26,960 nucleotides of DNA from Apostichopus californicus (GCA_020650975.1 JAIPMN010019164.1:1-26960), one strand, 5' to 3'. Positions 9,313 to 18,995 are shown, counted from the first letter of the stretch. Made by a program: numbers and translations. Notes: generated by a model not told the origin, from the sequence alone.

Positions 9313-10097
9313 ACTATGATGAGGCACATTGATCGTCATACATTTACCAAGTCTGAATACGTGAGCCTTTAAAGTTCACTGACCTCATGACCTTTGACAG
9401 TTTACGTTAACTAATGCACCCTAAACAAATAGTCATTAAAAAAGTCATTACTGCTTAAAGTTTGTTATATTATCATTCGGTATGCGTGTATACTTACGCC
9501 AAATGCTGTTTTTGGTATTTGATCTTTGACTTTCAACCCTATGACGTCACTACGGCATAAAATCCCATATAATGTACACACACAAACCCACCAATTTTAG
9601 GTCCATCGGCCTTACATATGTGGAGTAGTTCTTATAATCGAAACACTTTTTTCGAACCAACTCCTTTGATAACATTTCACATTCATTAATGAGCTTTTAA
9701 CTTGCAAAAGGGGCGTACGTAACAGGACGGGGTAAGGGGTTTCCCCCTTTCCTTGTTGCTCTATAATAATAAACTGGATCCGAGTTCAACCTGGTCTATC
9801 ACTCATGAACGTAAAAGAAATAAAAAACAATGAAAGAAAATCATACTATTAGATTCTCCCTTCACGTCGATGGGGAATAACATAAGAAGTCGTTACGAGA
9901 GAACAAGACATATCACCAAATGCTACAGCTTCCGGGGCTTTGACCCTCACAAGGGCTCGGAGATAAACATCCCATAGAATTTTAAAGTCAATCTTCTGTC
10001 TGCATGTGCTTGGGTTTCTAAAGATGCTGCAGCTTCAGGGACCTGCCCCACCAGCAGCACTCACAGCCAATAATAATGTACCGTATTAATTGTAAAA
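9313..10097 (+). repeat. Duplicated non-coding block, copy A
   Basis: About 785 bp are repeated at 10984-11700 in the same order and orientation. Landmarks are ACTATGATGAGGCACATTGA, ACCAAGTCTGAATA, TATGACGTCA, GTCCATCGGCCTTACA, GGGGCGTACGTAA, GATTCTCCCTTCACGTCGAT and ACAGCTTCCGGG. The motif set (GACCTTTGAC, then TGACGTCA, then AGTCCATCGGCC) looks like an old transposon-derived family. No protein is encoded. Confidence 0.7.
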
Positions 10098-10983
10098 CAA
10101 TTATTGTTCCATAACTGCTGTATATGCGGTATGGTGAACTTCAAACTCAATTAGAGGATTGAAGATAACATATTATCAGTTCTCCGACGATTTTGTTTGT
10201 TTAGAATAATCCTTATCTGAAATTTGAATAGAGATACCGTAACATCATGGAGCTAGACAAACCTAAAACACGTGGCAATATATTAAAAGATGACGATGTA
10301 TATAAGCTGCACTTCAATATGAAAATAATAAATATATAAAAACTATAACATTTATGACGCCGAAAGCCAAAAGTTCTGCAGACAGCTGGCATTATTTGTA
10401 TACAATCCGATCATGCTTATCAAACAGAGCAATATTATACAAAATAAAAAAGATGTAATTTTTACAGCATTTAACGATGACACTATTATCCAAGATTTAA
10501 GGCAACTATTTGAGTTGGGTAAACTGTATTCTATTCGGTACTAACAACACCATTACAAAATCATGTAGATCATTAGCTTGACTTAGTGAACTGTCACATC
10601 AAAAAGAGAAGAACAAGTTGGAAGTCTAAAAATAAATAACTAACAATTTGACTTTTACATGCATGTGATTAATATCTATACAATAAACAAGTGTTTGTCC
10701 CTTCTGCTACTGTGACTTGTCATTTAGCCTCTGAAAATGGTCCTGCTAGGATTTAACGTCAGACCCTCTTACTTTTACACATGCTCTTACACAGTTTTGT
10801 TTATTCTGGCAATCTTAATTTGAGTACTCTGTAATACACGTACGTTAGGATGGATAAAATTGTGGAATATGGGTGACAAGTTCATGAAACCAACACAAAC
10901 TACCATATATACCACTCATTAGAAGTAGGCAATAAAGAGTTCCAGATGCATATCATCCTCAAAATGTGGGTATATTGATAACT
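10098..10983. other. Spacer between the two duplicated blocks
   Basis: AT-rich DNA with no gene, RNA or repeat that I can recognise. Confidence 0.35.
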
Positions 10984-11700
10984 ACTATGATGAGGCACAT
11001 TGATGGTCATACATTGACCAAGTCTGAATAGGTGAGCCTTTTAAATTCACTGACCTCATCACATTTTATGTTAACTAATACGCTCTAAACAAATATTCAT
11101 TCGAAAAGTCATTACTGCTTGAAGTTTGTTATATGATCATTTGGTATGCGTGCAGTAACCCCAAATGCTGCTTTCGGTTTTTGATGATTGACGTTCAACC
11201 CTATGACGTCATGATGGCATAAAATCCCATATACACACATCCCCACCAGTTTTAAGTCCATCGGCCTTACAAATGAGAAGTAGTTCGTAATCGAAACACT
11301 TTTGTTCGCACCAACTCCTTTGATAACATGTCACATTAACTTGCAAAAAGGGGCGTACATAAAAGGGCGGGGTTAGGGGTGCACCTCCCCAGTTGAATAC
11401 TGTTGGTCTCAAATCGATGCCACGTTGCTCTATAATAATAACAAAGATTCTCCCTTCACGTCGATTGGAGAATAATATAAGAGTAAGTCGCTACCAGAGA
11501 AAATGAACACCAAAGTTACAGCTTCCGGGCCTTTGTCCCTCACAATGGCTCGGTGATATGCATCCCATAGAAGTTTTGAGAATCAATGTTCTCTCTGCAT
11601 GTTTTTGGGTTTCTAAAGATGCTGCAGCTTCCGGGGACTTCGGTCCACCAGCTGCACTATGCACAGCCAATAATAATTTATGGTATTTATTATTATAAAA
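10984..11700 (+). repeat. Duplicated non-coding block, copy B
   Basis: This is the second copy of the block at 9313-10097. The offset shifts from about 1671 to about 1600 bases along it, because copy A carries extra sequence (for example around 9775-9845). The TGACGTCA octamer at 11204-11211 and the phrase GTCCATCGGCCTTACA are both retained. Confidence 0.7.
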
Positions 11701-11769
11701 CATATTGCCGCTTTTGTTGGCTGACATATCGAACATGTTTTTGAAAAATGGATGTCCCTGATTGCAGCG

Positions 11770-11940
11770 CGTTATATCCTACATGATTTGATGGTTTCGG
11801 CGATTTTATCATATGGTATGCGCGTAATGGCACAGTGTCGCTGTAACCCACGCAGAGGCATATGACCTACCAAGTTTGCAGTCCATCGGCTATGATCCGG
11901 ATTATATATTAAGGAGTAGTTCGCGAAATGTAAGATAGCT
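11770..11940 (+). repeat. Partial, diverged third copy of the duplicated block
   Basis: GGTATGCGCGTAA, GCATATGACCTACCAAG, AGTCCATCGGCTATGA and GGAGTAGTTCG appear in the same order as in copies A and B. The surrounding bases have drifted heavily, so this looks like an older relative immediately downstream of copy B. Confidence 0.45.
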
Positions 11941-12265
11941 CTGGAAGGTGACGCAGGAGAGGTGAACAGAACTTTGATTCTGACTTTTGCTCAAATAATG
12001 CAGAAAATAATGCGTTACATGCATTTCAACGCGAAAGCACTGCGCTCTTGGGCTTGCAGCAAATGTAGATGGGAATTTCTCATATTGGAATAGCCTATAC
12101 CCAAACAAAAAAACGTGATAAAAGAAAATCAGTCAGTTTGAAGTTATATTTTCTTGATTTTGATGTTATTTTATCTGCATAACTTTGATATACATAGCTT
12201 ATTAAACAACATTTTTCCTTACAAATGAATAACAAAATTTTGAAGGAGCAAAACTATTTAGATTG
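11941..12265. other. Unannotated AT-rich DNA
   Basis: I see nothing I can support here. A 68-codon minus-strand open frame across 11902-12108 has no recognisable features. Confidence 0.3.
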
Positions 12266-12335
12266 TTACGGGATTCGAGCCAGAGACCTAATTAATACTA
12301 GTCCAGTGTTTTACTAACCGAACTATCCAGTCTTA
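12266..12335 (-). pseudogene. Degenerate tRNA-like sequence (tRNA pseudogene or SINE head)
   Basis: Read on the minus strand it has an A-box-like TAGTTCGGTTAG and a B-box-like GGCTCGAATCC (one change from GGTTCGAATCC) at normal tRNA spacing. An anticodon-arm-like CTGGACTAGTA suggests descent from a tRNA reading AGT (Thr). The acceptor stem pairs at about four of seven positions and the D and T stems are imperfect, so I do not call a functional tRNA. Confidence 0.5.
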
Positions 12336-13860
12336 TCTATATAACCATTTCGATGCTGGGCTATTTTCATTGAATATTTACTAGTTAGACATTTCTGTTG
12401 TAAATTTGCATTAATAATTATACTGTTTATAAAGACAACAGAAATACCAGAGTATAAAGCTATGATCATCGTAAATCCCTTGGATATTACATTCGAAGTC
12501 AATTGCTGAAAGTAATATGCAAAATTTTAAGAAAAAGTTAAATGTTCATATACCAATGTTATTGAATGTATGTAACACACGACTTCATTCGTCTTTGTTT
12601 TAAAACTTAATTGACACTTAAATCAGCTATATGGTGATTTTTTCTTAATTTCTTATAAACTGTCACTAAAACTATCCCACCCCGATCCATCTCGGGATAT
12701 GCTAGAAAGATAAAATATTGTTCACCAATTAATATGATCTTGTTGATCCATATACTTCATTTGACACCTGATTCTACAAGTTTAACCAATCTCCAAGTAA
12801 AATATTCCCTAAAACGTTTATCAACATGAGGATTTAAAGTTTGGTGACTTGTTTTGGCAGTTGCTAGTTTTAGTTCACATCTAGCCATCTCGGCTTTCTG
12901 CTGTTATTTGACAATGGTGATACATTTCCAAGAATTAATCTCTCGCCGCATCTCTCCAAAATTAAATCTGAATAAAAATTAGTATTCAAATTTCAGTATT
13001 TAAAACAATTGTGGCAAGTCTTGTCTTTTAAAGGGTACAAAATCATGTCGACTGATGGTCCAAAAGGTAAGTAGGAGTTGTATTGTTTTTTTAAATTATG
13101 TACATCGGTATATTTCATCCTTAACAGTCTAACGTCTACTTTGGAGACAACTGTAGGTCAAAAAGACCAATGGAATAAAACTTTGTTGAGTGAAAGAAAA
13201 ATAGTAAACACTGCATGCGAACGAGCAAAAGAATACAAAGAGTAAATGAGATCAACTTGTAAGAAGGGAAACCAATAGGCAAACCCCCAAAAATGGGGGG
13301 ATGCGGAGGAGGGAGAGGGAAGAAAATAATACATAATGAATATGTATATACAAGTACTTGGACATTGTATGATCCTTAGATAAATAACCCTGGGTAACTG
13401 ATTTTCAAAAGAAAAACAAATCATTAGACTATAGCTTAGATGTGAACATTGATAGAAAGTAGTAATGTATTTTCATAATAACAACGTAAAGTACATTTAG
13501 ATATATTCATGATAAAATCAGGTTAAACTAAACGAGAATGAATATTACATGTTACGAGGGTGGGGTTGGGAGTAGACTTTTGTAGCAAATTCCACATCAT
13601 AGAATAATATGTGATGAAAAAAGAAAAACATTGACGTTGAAAATCTAATCTATACCAAATTTTCTGGGTTCTTTACTGACCTCCGGGCTATAGCCTGTGG
13701 CAAAATGAATCCTAACCACAAAGTCTCACTATAAACACCTTTATAAGCAGTTGCGACAAATTAAAACTGTACATTCACGACACGTTTTCAAAGCAACTCC
13801 TGTCGACCTTACTGTACGTATTATTTGCAGGGCATTTGATTTATTGATATGAAACACGTT
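12336..13860. other. Long gene-poor stretch
   Basis: AT-rich, with no conserved coding frame. The only gene-like signal is a start codon plus consensus splice donor at 13045-13066, listed separately. Confidence 0.35.
13045..13066 (+). other. Possible short first coding exon (ATG plus consensus donor)
   Basis: ATG followed by six codons (MSTDGPK) runs straight into a perfect donor, AAAG|GTAAGT. I find no partner exon downstream on the plus strand in this window, so the evidence is only the paired start and donor. Chance occurrence is quite possible. Confidence 0.15.
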
Positions 13861-13872
13861 AGGTGACACTGA

Positions 13873-13945
13873 TATTATGTCAAAAGGGGGAGGGTCGAAG
13901 GCCTGCGCCCACCCACTGAAGCGCCACTTGGTTACGTGCCTGCTA
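13873..13945. mobile_element. Possible solitary end of a hAT-like element
   Basis: Reverse complemented, the segment starts GCAGGCACGTAACCAAG and runs into a G-rich stretch and a C-rich stretch ending in CCCCCTTTTGACATAA. This is the style of the other TIR ends in the window. No opposite end or target duplication was found. Confidence 0.25.
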
Positions 13946-14197
13946 GTACAAGTTAAGTGCATAATTCTTTCTCTCAAACAAATCGAGTGTGTGGTCAGCA
14001 ATGAGAACTGGTTCACCAACAACTTTTCAGGATCGTTGATCATGATCTTGAGTCACGCTTTCATTGACGCTGTGGTTGTATAGTATGGTTTGGAACTGCT
14101 GTCAAATGGACTGGTACCAGCTGACAGCGATTTTAGTCTTGACCCATTTTGCCTTTGTCTTGTTTCTTTCCTTTCATTTTCCAGAAGAGATACTTCA

Positions 14198-15481
14198 TCA
14201 ATGTCTAAAAACATAACGTATAGCATTACCAAAAACAACACAAGTAACTAAATAAGTAATAAAACAAATAACACCCAAAACAATATTCAGATGAGTTATG
14301 GGATGTGTCAATGTATACTTCATAGTTATCAATAACACCACATTCAAAAAAGTAACAACAATGACCACAATAACAGTAAAATCAATAATATCTAAATATG
14401 ACGAGTTGTCTGTCTTCTCCGTAGACGTATCTTCTTTAGAATTATTGGACTCTTCCGTGACGTCACCAGGATTGCTCGCAGTTGCATTCGTCGTTGTTTC
14501 AGGACACGCGGTATCTTCGGGTGTTAGGGCTCTAGCCAGAACTATTTCCATGGTGACGGTATTTACACATTTCCATTTACACGATGTCCTCAATGTCTCA
14601 TCTCTCTGTATCCACTCTCGTACATCATTAAAGGAGCAATCACATCTGAAGGGGTTCCCGTCAAGTAGCAAATTATCAGTTACATTAATGAAATAAGTAA
14701 TATTTGTGGCATCAGATATGTCATTAATCCTAACATCTAGTGTTTGTAGTCCCATTAACGACTCACTACTCAAAGGACGTGGAATGGACTGTAACCGGTT
14801 ACTGGCCAAGTTTATGGTTTCAGACGAAAAGGGAAAGCACCAGGGGTAGATGTCTACAATTGAGTTACTGCTCAAATCAAGAATCTTTAAATGAAGCAGG
14901 GGTTCTAATAATCCGTTTGGAATGCGTGTTAGTTGATTTGAATCAAGTTGAAGGCGAAGAAGAGCAGACAAGTCCATGAACAAATTTGGAGATAAATCCT
15001 TCAGCTGATTGTGTCCAAGAAACAAAGCTGAAAGTTTATTCAAGTTAGAAAACGTACCTTCACTGATTGCATATAAATAGTTCCTGTCGAGGTGAATTTG
15101 TTCAATGGTGTCTTGAACACTGTAAAATATCGTCTCTGGCAACAGTGCAATATGATTCTGAGACAAGTAGATACTAACAATATGATCTAAGCCCATGAAC
15201 GTCCCAGGCTGAACATCGAAGATGGCATTGGACGATATATCGAGATGTTGTACAGAGTTATAATAATGAAAAGAATTGTTCGGTAGATATATTATATTGT
15301 TGAATGATAAGTCGAGAACAAGAGCTTCTGTACAACCGTCATGTATCGGTATCTGATCCAGCTCGGTTTTACTACAGTCAGCAATTCTAGATTGGCTATC
15401 GTAGGAACATTCATTCCTGCAAGTGGGACTATAAGATCCTTTAGTCAATACTAGCAACAGCCACAAAACATTCAAACACAT
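14198..15481 (-). CDS. Type I membrane leucine-rich-repeat protein (LRRNT, ~9 LRR, LRRCT, TM)
   Basis: Starting at ATG 15481-15479 gives 427 aa, with stop TGA at 14200-14198. Residues 1-18 (MCLNVLWLLLVLTKGSYS) form a signal peptide. An LRRNT cap follows (CRNEC...ADC, to about residue 50), then about nine 24-residue LRRs (LDLSFNNI, LDISSNAI, IYLSQNHI, IHLDRNYL, LFLGHNQL, LQLDSNQL, LDLSSNSI, INLASNRL, LDVRINDI). An LRRCT cap (NPFRCDCSFNDVREW...CKWKC...C) is next, then an S/T/N-rich stalk with sequons, a TM (FTVIVVIVVTFLNVVLLIT) and a second hydrophobic stretch (LNIVLGVICFITYLVTCVVF) up to the stop. The ectodomain resembles Toll-like and other adhesion/recognition LRR receptors. No TIR or kinase domain follows, so it may be a recognition or adhesion protein without its own signalling domain. 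The second hydrophobic segment is unusual. Confidence 0.9.
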   Translation of the reverse strand: MCLNVLWLLLVLTKGSYSPTCRNECSYDSQSRIADCSKTELDQIPIHDGCTEALVLDLSFNNIIYLPNNSFHYYNSVQHLDISSNAIFDVQPGTFMGLDHIVSIYLSQNHIALLPETIFYSVQDTIEQIHLDRNYLYAISEGTFSNLNKLSALFLGHNQLKDLSPNLFMDLSALLRLQLDSNQLTRIPNGLLEPLLHLKILDLSSNSIVDIYPWCFPFSSETINLASNRLQSIPRPLSSESLMGLQTLDVRINDISDATNITYFINVTDNLLLDGNPFRCDCSFNDVREWIQRDETLRTSCKWKCVNTVTMEIVLARALTPEDTACPETTTNATASNPGDVTEESNNSKEDTSTEKTDNSSYLDIIDFTVIVVIVVTFLNVVLLITMKYTLTHPITHLNIVLGVICFITYLVTCVVFGNAIRYVFRH

Positions 15482-15484
15482 CAG

Positions 15485-15486
15485 CT
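15485..15486 (-). other. Likely splice acceptor before LRR start codon
   Basis: On the minus strand the sequence immediately before the start codon reads CTTCTATCTTTGCAG|CTGATG, a pyrimidine tract plus CAG. This suggests a 5' UTR (or short upstream coding) exon farther right, beyond 15487. I could not identify its donor. Confidence 0.5.
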
Positions 15487-15610
15487 GCAAAGATAGAAGA
15501 AAAGTGATTTTTTTGGTAGTAATGCAAAATGTATCTCATCATGTAAAACACAATATACAAGGAAAATAGTCTTTTTAAATTATTAACAATGGAAAATAGG
15601 AAAGAAATCC

Positions 15611-15686
15611 ATGGATAGAACGGGATTCGAACCGTGACATCTTGGTGACAAACCCATCGCTCTCTTCCAACTGAGCTATTTAACCC
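15611..15686 (-). pseudogene. tRNA-like relic with perfect A and B boxes
   Basis: The minus strand carries TAGCTCAGTTGG (A box) and GGTTCGAATCC (B box) at tRNA spacing, and a GCTC/GAGC D stem. The T stem appears to have lost one G (ACGG...CCGT with an eight-base loop). The acceptor stem GGTTAAA/TCTATCC has two mismatches, and the anticodon stem does not pair convincingly. It could still be a pol III template. Most likely it is a tRNA pseudogene or SINE head. Confidence 0.55.
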
Positions 15687-16002
15687 TAAATAGTTGGTGG
15701 CGATCCGTATATAGTCATTTTCTTTGCTGGGGCGCAAGTCAGAAGGCACAGTACCTTCCGACCGGTTTCTGTGGTTCCTTACATATAAGTATAATTACTT
15801 AACGTCTTTTAAGGTCCTGTTTGATTAACCCCACTCCGCTTCTCACTTCATCTATACTTGATTTGTGAACTGACATATCAAAATATTTACATGTTCTTTA
15901 TGTGCAAGACACCACCATACCTCACCGTTACACACCGCGTCGTACCAAACCGTTCCGTACAAACCATAACTTGGCACCCTATATACAGTATTGTAACACA
16001 CC
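15687..16002. other. Unannotated DNA between tRNA relic and transposon debris
   Basis: I see no gene or recognisable repeat here. The 5' non-coding exon of the LRR gene could lie in it or beyond it. Confidence 0.3.
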
Positions 16003-16038
16003 CAGTAGCGGAGCGTCCATACAGTCAGGGTGGGCGGA

Positions 16039-16296
16039 TGCCCCCCCCCCCCGACGGACTCAAATGGACTGCTGGCGCCCTTTTCAGCTTTTTACCACTT
16101 TTTACTTAATTGCGATTATTGACTTTTTTATTGCGCTCTCATCTACCTATTGACATTTGTCNNNNNNNNNNTGCCCCCCCCCCCCCCGACGGACACAAAT
16201 GGACTGCTGGCGCCCCTTTCAGCTTTTTAGCACTTTTTACTTATTCGCGATTATTGACTTTTTTATTGCACTCTCATCTACCTATTGACATTTGTC
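16039..16296 (+). repeat. Two near-identical ~124-bp copies flanking the sequence gap
   Basis: Copy 1 is 16039-16161 and copy 2 is 16172-16296. Both start with TG plus a long C run, then GACGGAC, CAAATGGACTGCTGGCGCCC and TTGACTTTTTTATTGC, and end TATTGACATTTGTC. They differ at only a few bases. The C run lengths differ. Confidence 0.9.
16162..16171. other. Assembly gap (10 N)
   Basis: Ten undefined bases sit exactly at the junction of two near-identical segments. The true length is unknown. Confidence 0.98.
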
Positions 16297-16554
16297 ACAG
16301 TTTGTTGGTGTAGTTTACTGACAAAATGCTCTAACGTACGGCGGTATTTAATTTATCGGCACTTAATTCTGTTGTACGAAACTCTTTCCAAGAACTGTAC
16401 GGGGTTTTCAATCTATTTTTTTCGAAAACATGAGCACTCACAAAGATACTACAAGGATTGTGATGAAGCGCATGTACTTTCAACACCCATATAAACTTCC
16501 GACTTGTCACAAATGGCGATGTTACATATTTATCCTTTTTTATCTGCAAATTAG

Positions 16555-16657
16555 CAAGGCCCGGAAAGGGTCATTTCCGGCGATCTAGGGAATATCTTTA
16601 CTCAAAAAAATTCTGTACGCTCCGCGCCAACCTGTGGTGGCGCTCCGCTTAGATAGT
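16555..16657 (-). repeat. hAT-like sub-terminal module, copy 3
   Basis: It shows the same ordered landmarks as copies 1, 2 and 4: CAAGGCCCGG, CATTTCCGGCGATCTAGGG, CTGTACGC, GCGCCAACC, GTGGTGGCGCTCCGC and TTAGATAGT. A C-rich run and the TIR end at 16723 follow. Confidence 0.7.
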
Positions 16658-16723
16658 GTCAAAAGCGCCCATACAGGCCATTCTCGCCCCCCCCCCTGAC
16701 CAATACCCCTAGCTCCGCCACTG

Positions 16724-17023
16724 CCGGCCAATCAGTCTATCACCCTAATAATATTTCAGACGCAATCTTTGATGTCAGTTTGACATATAGTTCGGTCATT
16801 TCAGTATGTTATTTGGCTGAAAGCCCAGTCAATCTTTCTTTATTTTCCACGCGTAATTTGTCGAAAAATGTCAATGCCGGTGTCAAACTCACAAAAGATA
16901 TTCATGATATTTCAAAGTAACTTACCAGATTGTTTTTTTTTCTATTTCACTAAACTATTTGATGATCATACAAAACATGGGATCTCAAAATAAAGGATGT
17001 TGAGAAAACTTTAGAGCAGCTTA
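16724..17023. other. Unannotated DNA between two hAT-like copies
   Basis: I found no gene and no clear left terminus for the copy that ends at 17212. This stretch may be the body of that element or unique DNA. Confidence 0.3.
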
Positions 17024-17212
17024 GAAGGCCTGGGAAGTGTCATTTCCAACGATCTAGGAGGCCTTTTTAGCTAAAAATTTCCGGTACGCTGCGCGCCAAC
17101 CCATGGTGGCGCTCAGCTTAGATAGTAACAAAAAATGGTCAAGCCCCCCCCAGGAAATGTTCAAGCCCCCCAGCGCCCCCCCCCCACTGAAAGAATCTTG
17201 GCTACGCCACTG
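17024..17212 (-). mobile_element. hAT-like element end: sub-terminal module copy 4 plus TIR
   Basis: The module (GAAGGCCTGGGAAGTGTC, AACGATCTAGGAGG, CGGTACGC, GCGCCAACCC, ATGGTGGCGCTCAGC, TTAGATAGTAAC) is followed by two AAGCCCCCC-type repeats and the terminus TTGGCTACGCCACTG at 17212. Reverse complemented, it starts CAGTGGCGTAGCCAAG. A matching left end is not visible, so this may be a truncated copy. Confidence 0.6.
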
Positions 17213-17880
17213 TTGGTAGTCACAAGCCTCCTCCTGGTGTAAATTGATCATTTAGCTCAATGCCCCTTGCCATAAAGTGAGAGATCTTCGTATTCTGTTA
17301 TTAATCAGAACAATTAGTTTATCTACAATGTGGCAGCAAGGTACCACCAGAATATACAGTAGGAACACTTTAGACCAACTATTAATTATTGTTAAGGAAA
17401 CATATATATGACAGCCCAACCTCAACTCTTATCATAAGCAAAGTGCTTTTTCCTGTAGGTCTATACAACCGGTCTTACAAGCCAAAGACTTAAAACTGAC
17501 CTTGCACATTGTACTATAGGCGTAGCCTAGTCAGAGCCTAGAGTTTATTAGGACGGATGCCCTTATTTTGTGCATGCATCGAAACGGCATTGGCCCTAAA
17601 TATGCCAAATATTCAAATATGGTCACCCAATTACGCACGATAAATTTAACTTTCGGTGGGGTGAACAGCTACAAGGTGAACAGGAACAACATACACAGTG
17701 GCGAAAGAGGTGGATGTACTAGAACGATCGTTGATGGGCGAAGCTAGAATATTTATTTTTGACAAATCTGAACTTGACGATTTGGGTGTTTTCCAGCAAT
17801 CTCGCTCCAATGCAAACCCTTTGTTACTGAAAATAGTCTATATATGTTGCATTAAGCAGAGCGTTCAAAAAGATTTCTAA
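17213..17880. other. Unannotated DNA before the large tandem duplication
   Basis: There is no supported gene. A TIR-like AGGCGTAGCC at about 17519 and CAGTGGCG at 17697 may be transposon scraps, but no structure joins them convincingly. Confidence 0.3.
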
Positions 17881-18239
17881 CACCTTCGAGACACCGTGAT
17901 GTAATGTTCAGTAGCTCAAAATTAATTATATTCAAGTTACTAAGCGTTAGTGATACGTTCACAACCTTTTTTCAATTCCTTTCTCTTTTCGTGTTGCATT
18001 CATTCAATGTTTGTCATGAAAGGTAAAAATCGGGCATGTACAGCAGAGTCGCGACGGTGTAACATGTAGAATGAATAAAGGAGACAAATATACTTACCGG
18101 TCCTTTGTTAGACATTGACAATGACTTTGACACCATTTTCTTGGCACCTTAGAATTCGATACAATCACCAAAGTACGGTGATATACGATACTGTCACTGG
18201 CAACAGATTGTTTGTCTAACTATATACGTCATTGTGCAT

Positions 18240-18960
18240 GTTGCATATTGGTAATGGTTTAATGATTATTTTTGGTATTTAAATGCAGTTTGTACGCTAT
18301 AAACCAATTTATAAAATTAAGCATATCAAGGTTACGTTAATGAAAATGTCTGAGAGATCCTCTTGCTCATAAGATATAGTAGTATCATTGGCATATTATG
18401 TTTAATTAAAATTAGGACATGCTCAATAATTGTCATTGATGTAAAGTTTGATTGATAAAAGTAATGGAACTAGGATGAAGGCTTGAGGAACACCAGTCAA
18501 ACAGAACGAAAATGTGAATTAGCATTTCCAACATGGAAAAGCTGGGTAAGGTTAGAAAGATAATTATTGAAACGATTGAGGTCGATGTCATCGCAAGCGG
18601 ATTTATGGTTTTTAAAATCATTTATAATATTGTCAACGAAGCTGGTAGGCCTATAAGTGATTGATTCGTACATTTCTTTGGAAGAAATCCAACTTTTTAA
18701 GAAGAATTTCATTTTTAGAAATTGAAGCTAGAGAATGGTTGTAGACAGTTTTCTCGAATATCTTTGAGAAGACAGGAAGAACAGATATTGGCATGTAGTT
18801 CCATTTTTTCATTGGTTTTGTAGACTGGACATATCTAGTTCTCTTCAGATATGTTGGCATGATACCGCTTGTGATAGAAAGATTTATAATTGGCTAAGAG
18901 CAGTGACATAAGAAACTGATTTTATGACTTTACAATTAATGTCATCATGTCCAGGACTGG
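18240..18960 (-). mobile_element. Decayed LINE reverse-transcriptase fragment, unit 1
   Basis: Minus-strand pieces in shifting frames read as non-LTR reverse transcriptase. PTYLKRTRYV..., YMPISVLPVFSKIFEKTVYN and SISKNEILLKKL lie at about 18860-18650. FNNYLSNLTQLFHVGNANSHFRSV-like residues follow, then the GVPQ-box region near 18480 and a degenerate YADD box near 18390 (here reading as YAN with stops nearby). The NYRPISVLPVFSKIFEK-type box 1 is typical of the Jockey/CR1/L2 group. No endonuclease, 5' end or 3' tail is recognised. Confidence 0.75.
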
Positions 18961-18995
18961 TGATTTTCATTCAGCTAATGCAACCAATCAACCAA

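Larger units (their letters stand above)
16003..16723. mobile_element. hAT-like non-autonomous element containing an assembly gap
   Basis: The left end CAGTAGCGGAGC and the right end (reverse complement CAGTGGCGGAGC) match at 11 of 12 bases. The next 15-25 bases also resemble each other around GTCAGGG. No clear target duplication flanks it. Inside are two near-identical ~124-bp segments on either side of a run of ten N. The shared sub-terminal module lies at 16555-16657. There is no transposase. Confidence 0.6.

Noticed and set aside
14298-14979. Plus-strand open frames opposite the LRR gene
   Set aside because: They are antisense shadows of a well-supported LRR coding sequence and show no domain features.
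15611-15686. Functional tRNA gene
   Set aside because: A and B boxes are perfect, but the T stem lacks a base, the acceptor stem has mismatches and the anticodon stem does not pair.
15858-16313. Several short plus-strand frames around the N gap
   Set aside because: They run through C-runs, transposon ends and the gap itself, and read differently in each duplicate copy.
17054-17251. Minus-strand frame containing QWRSQDSFSGGGALGG
   Set aside because: This is the translation of a hAT-like terminal repeat, not a host protein.
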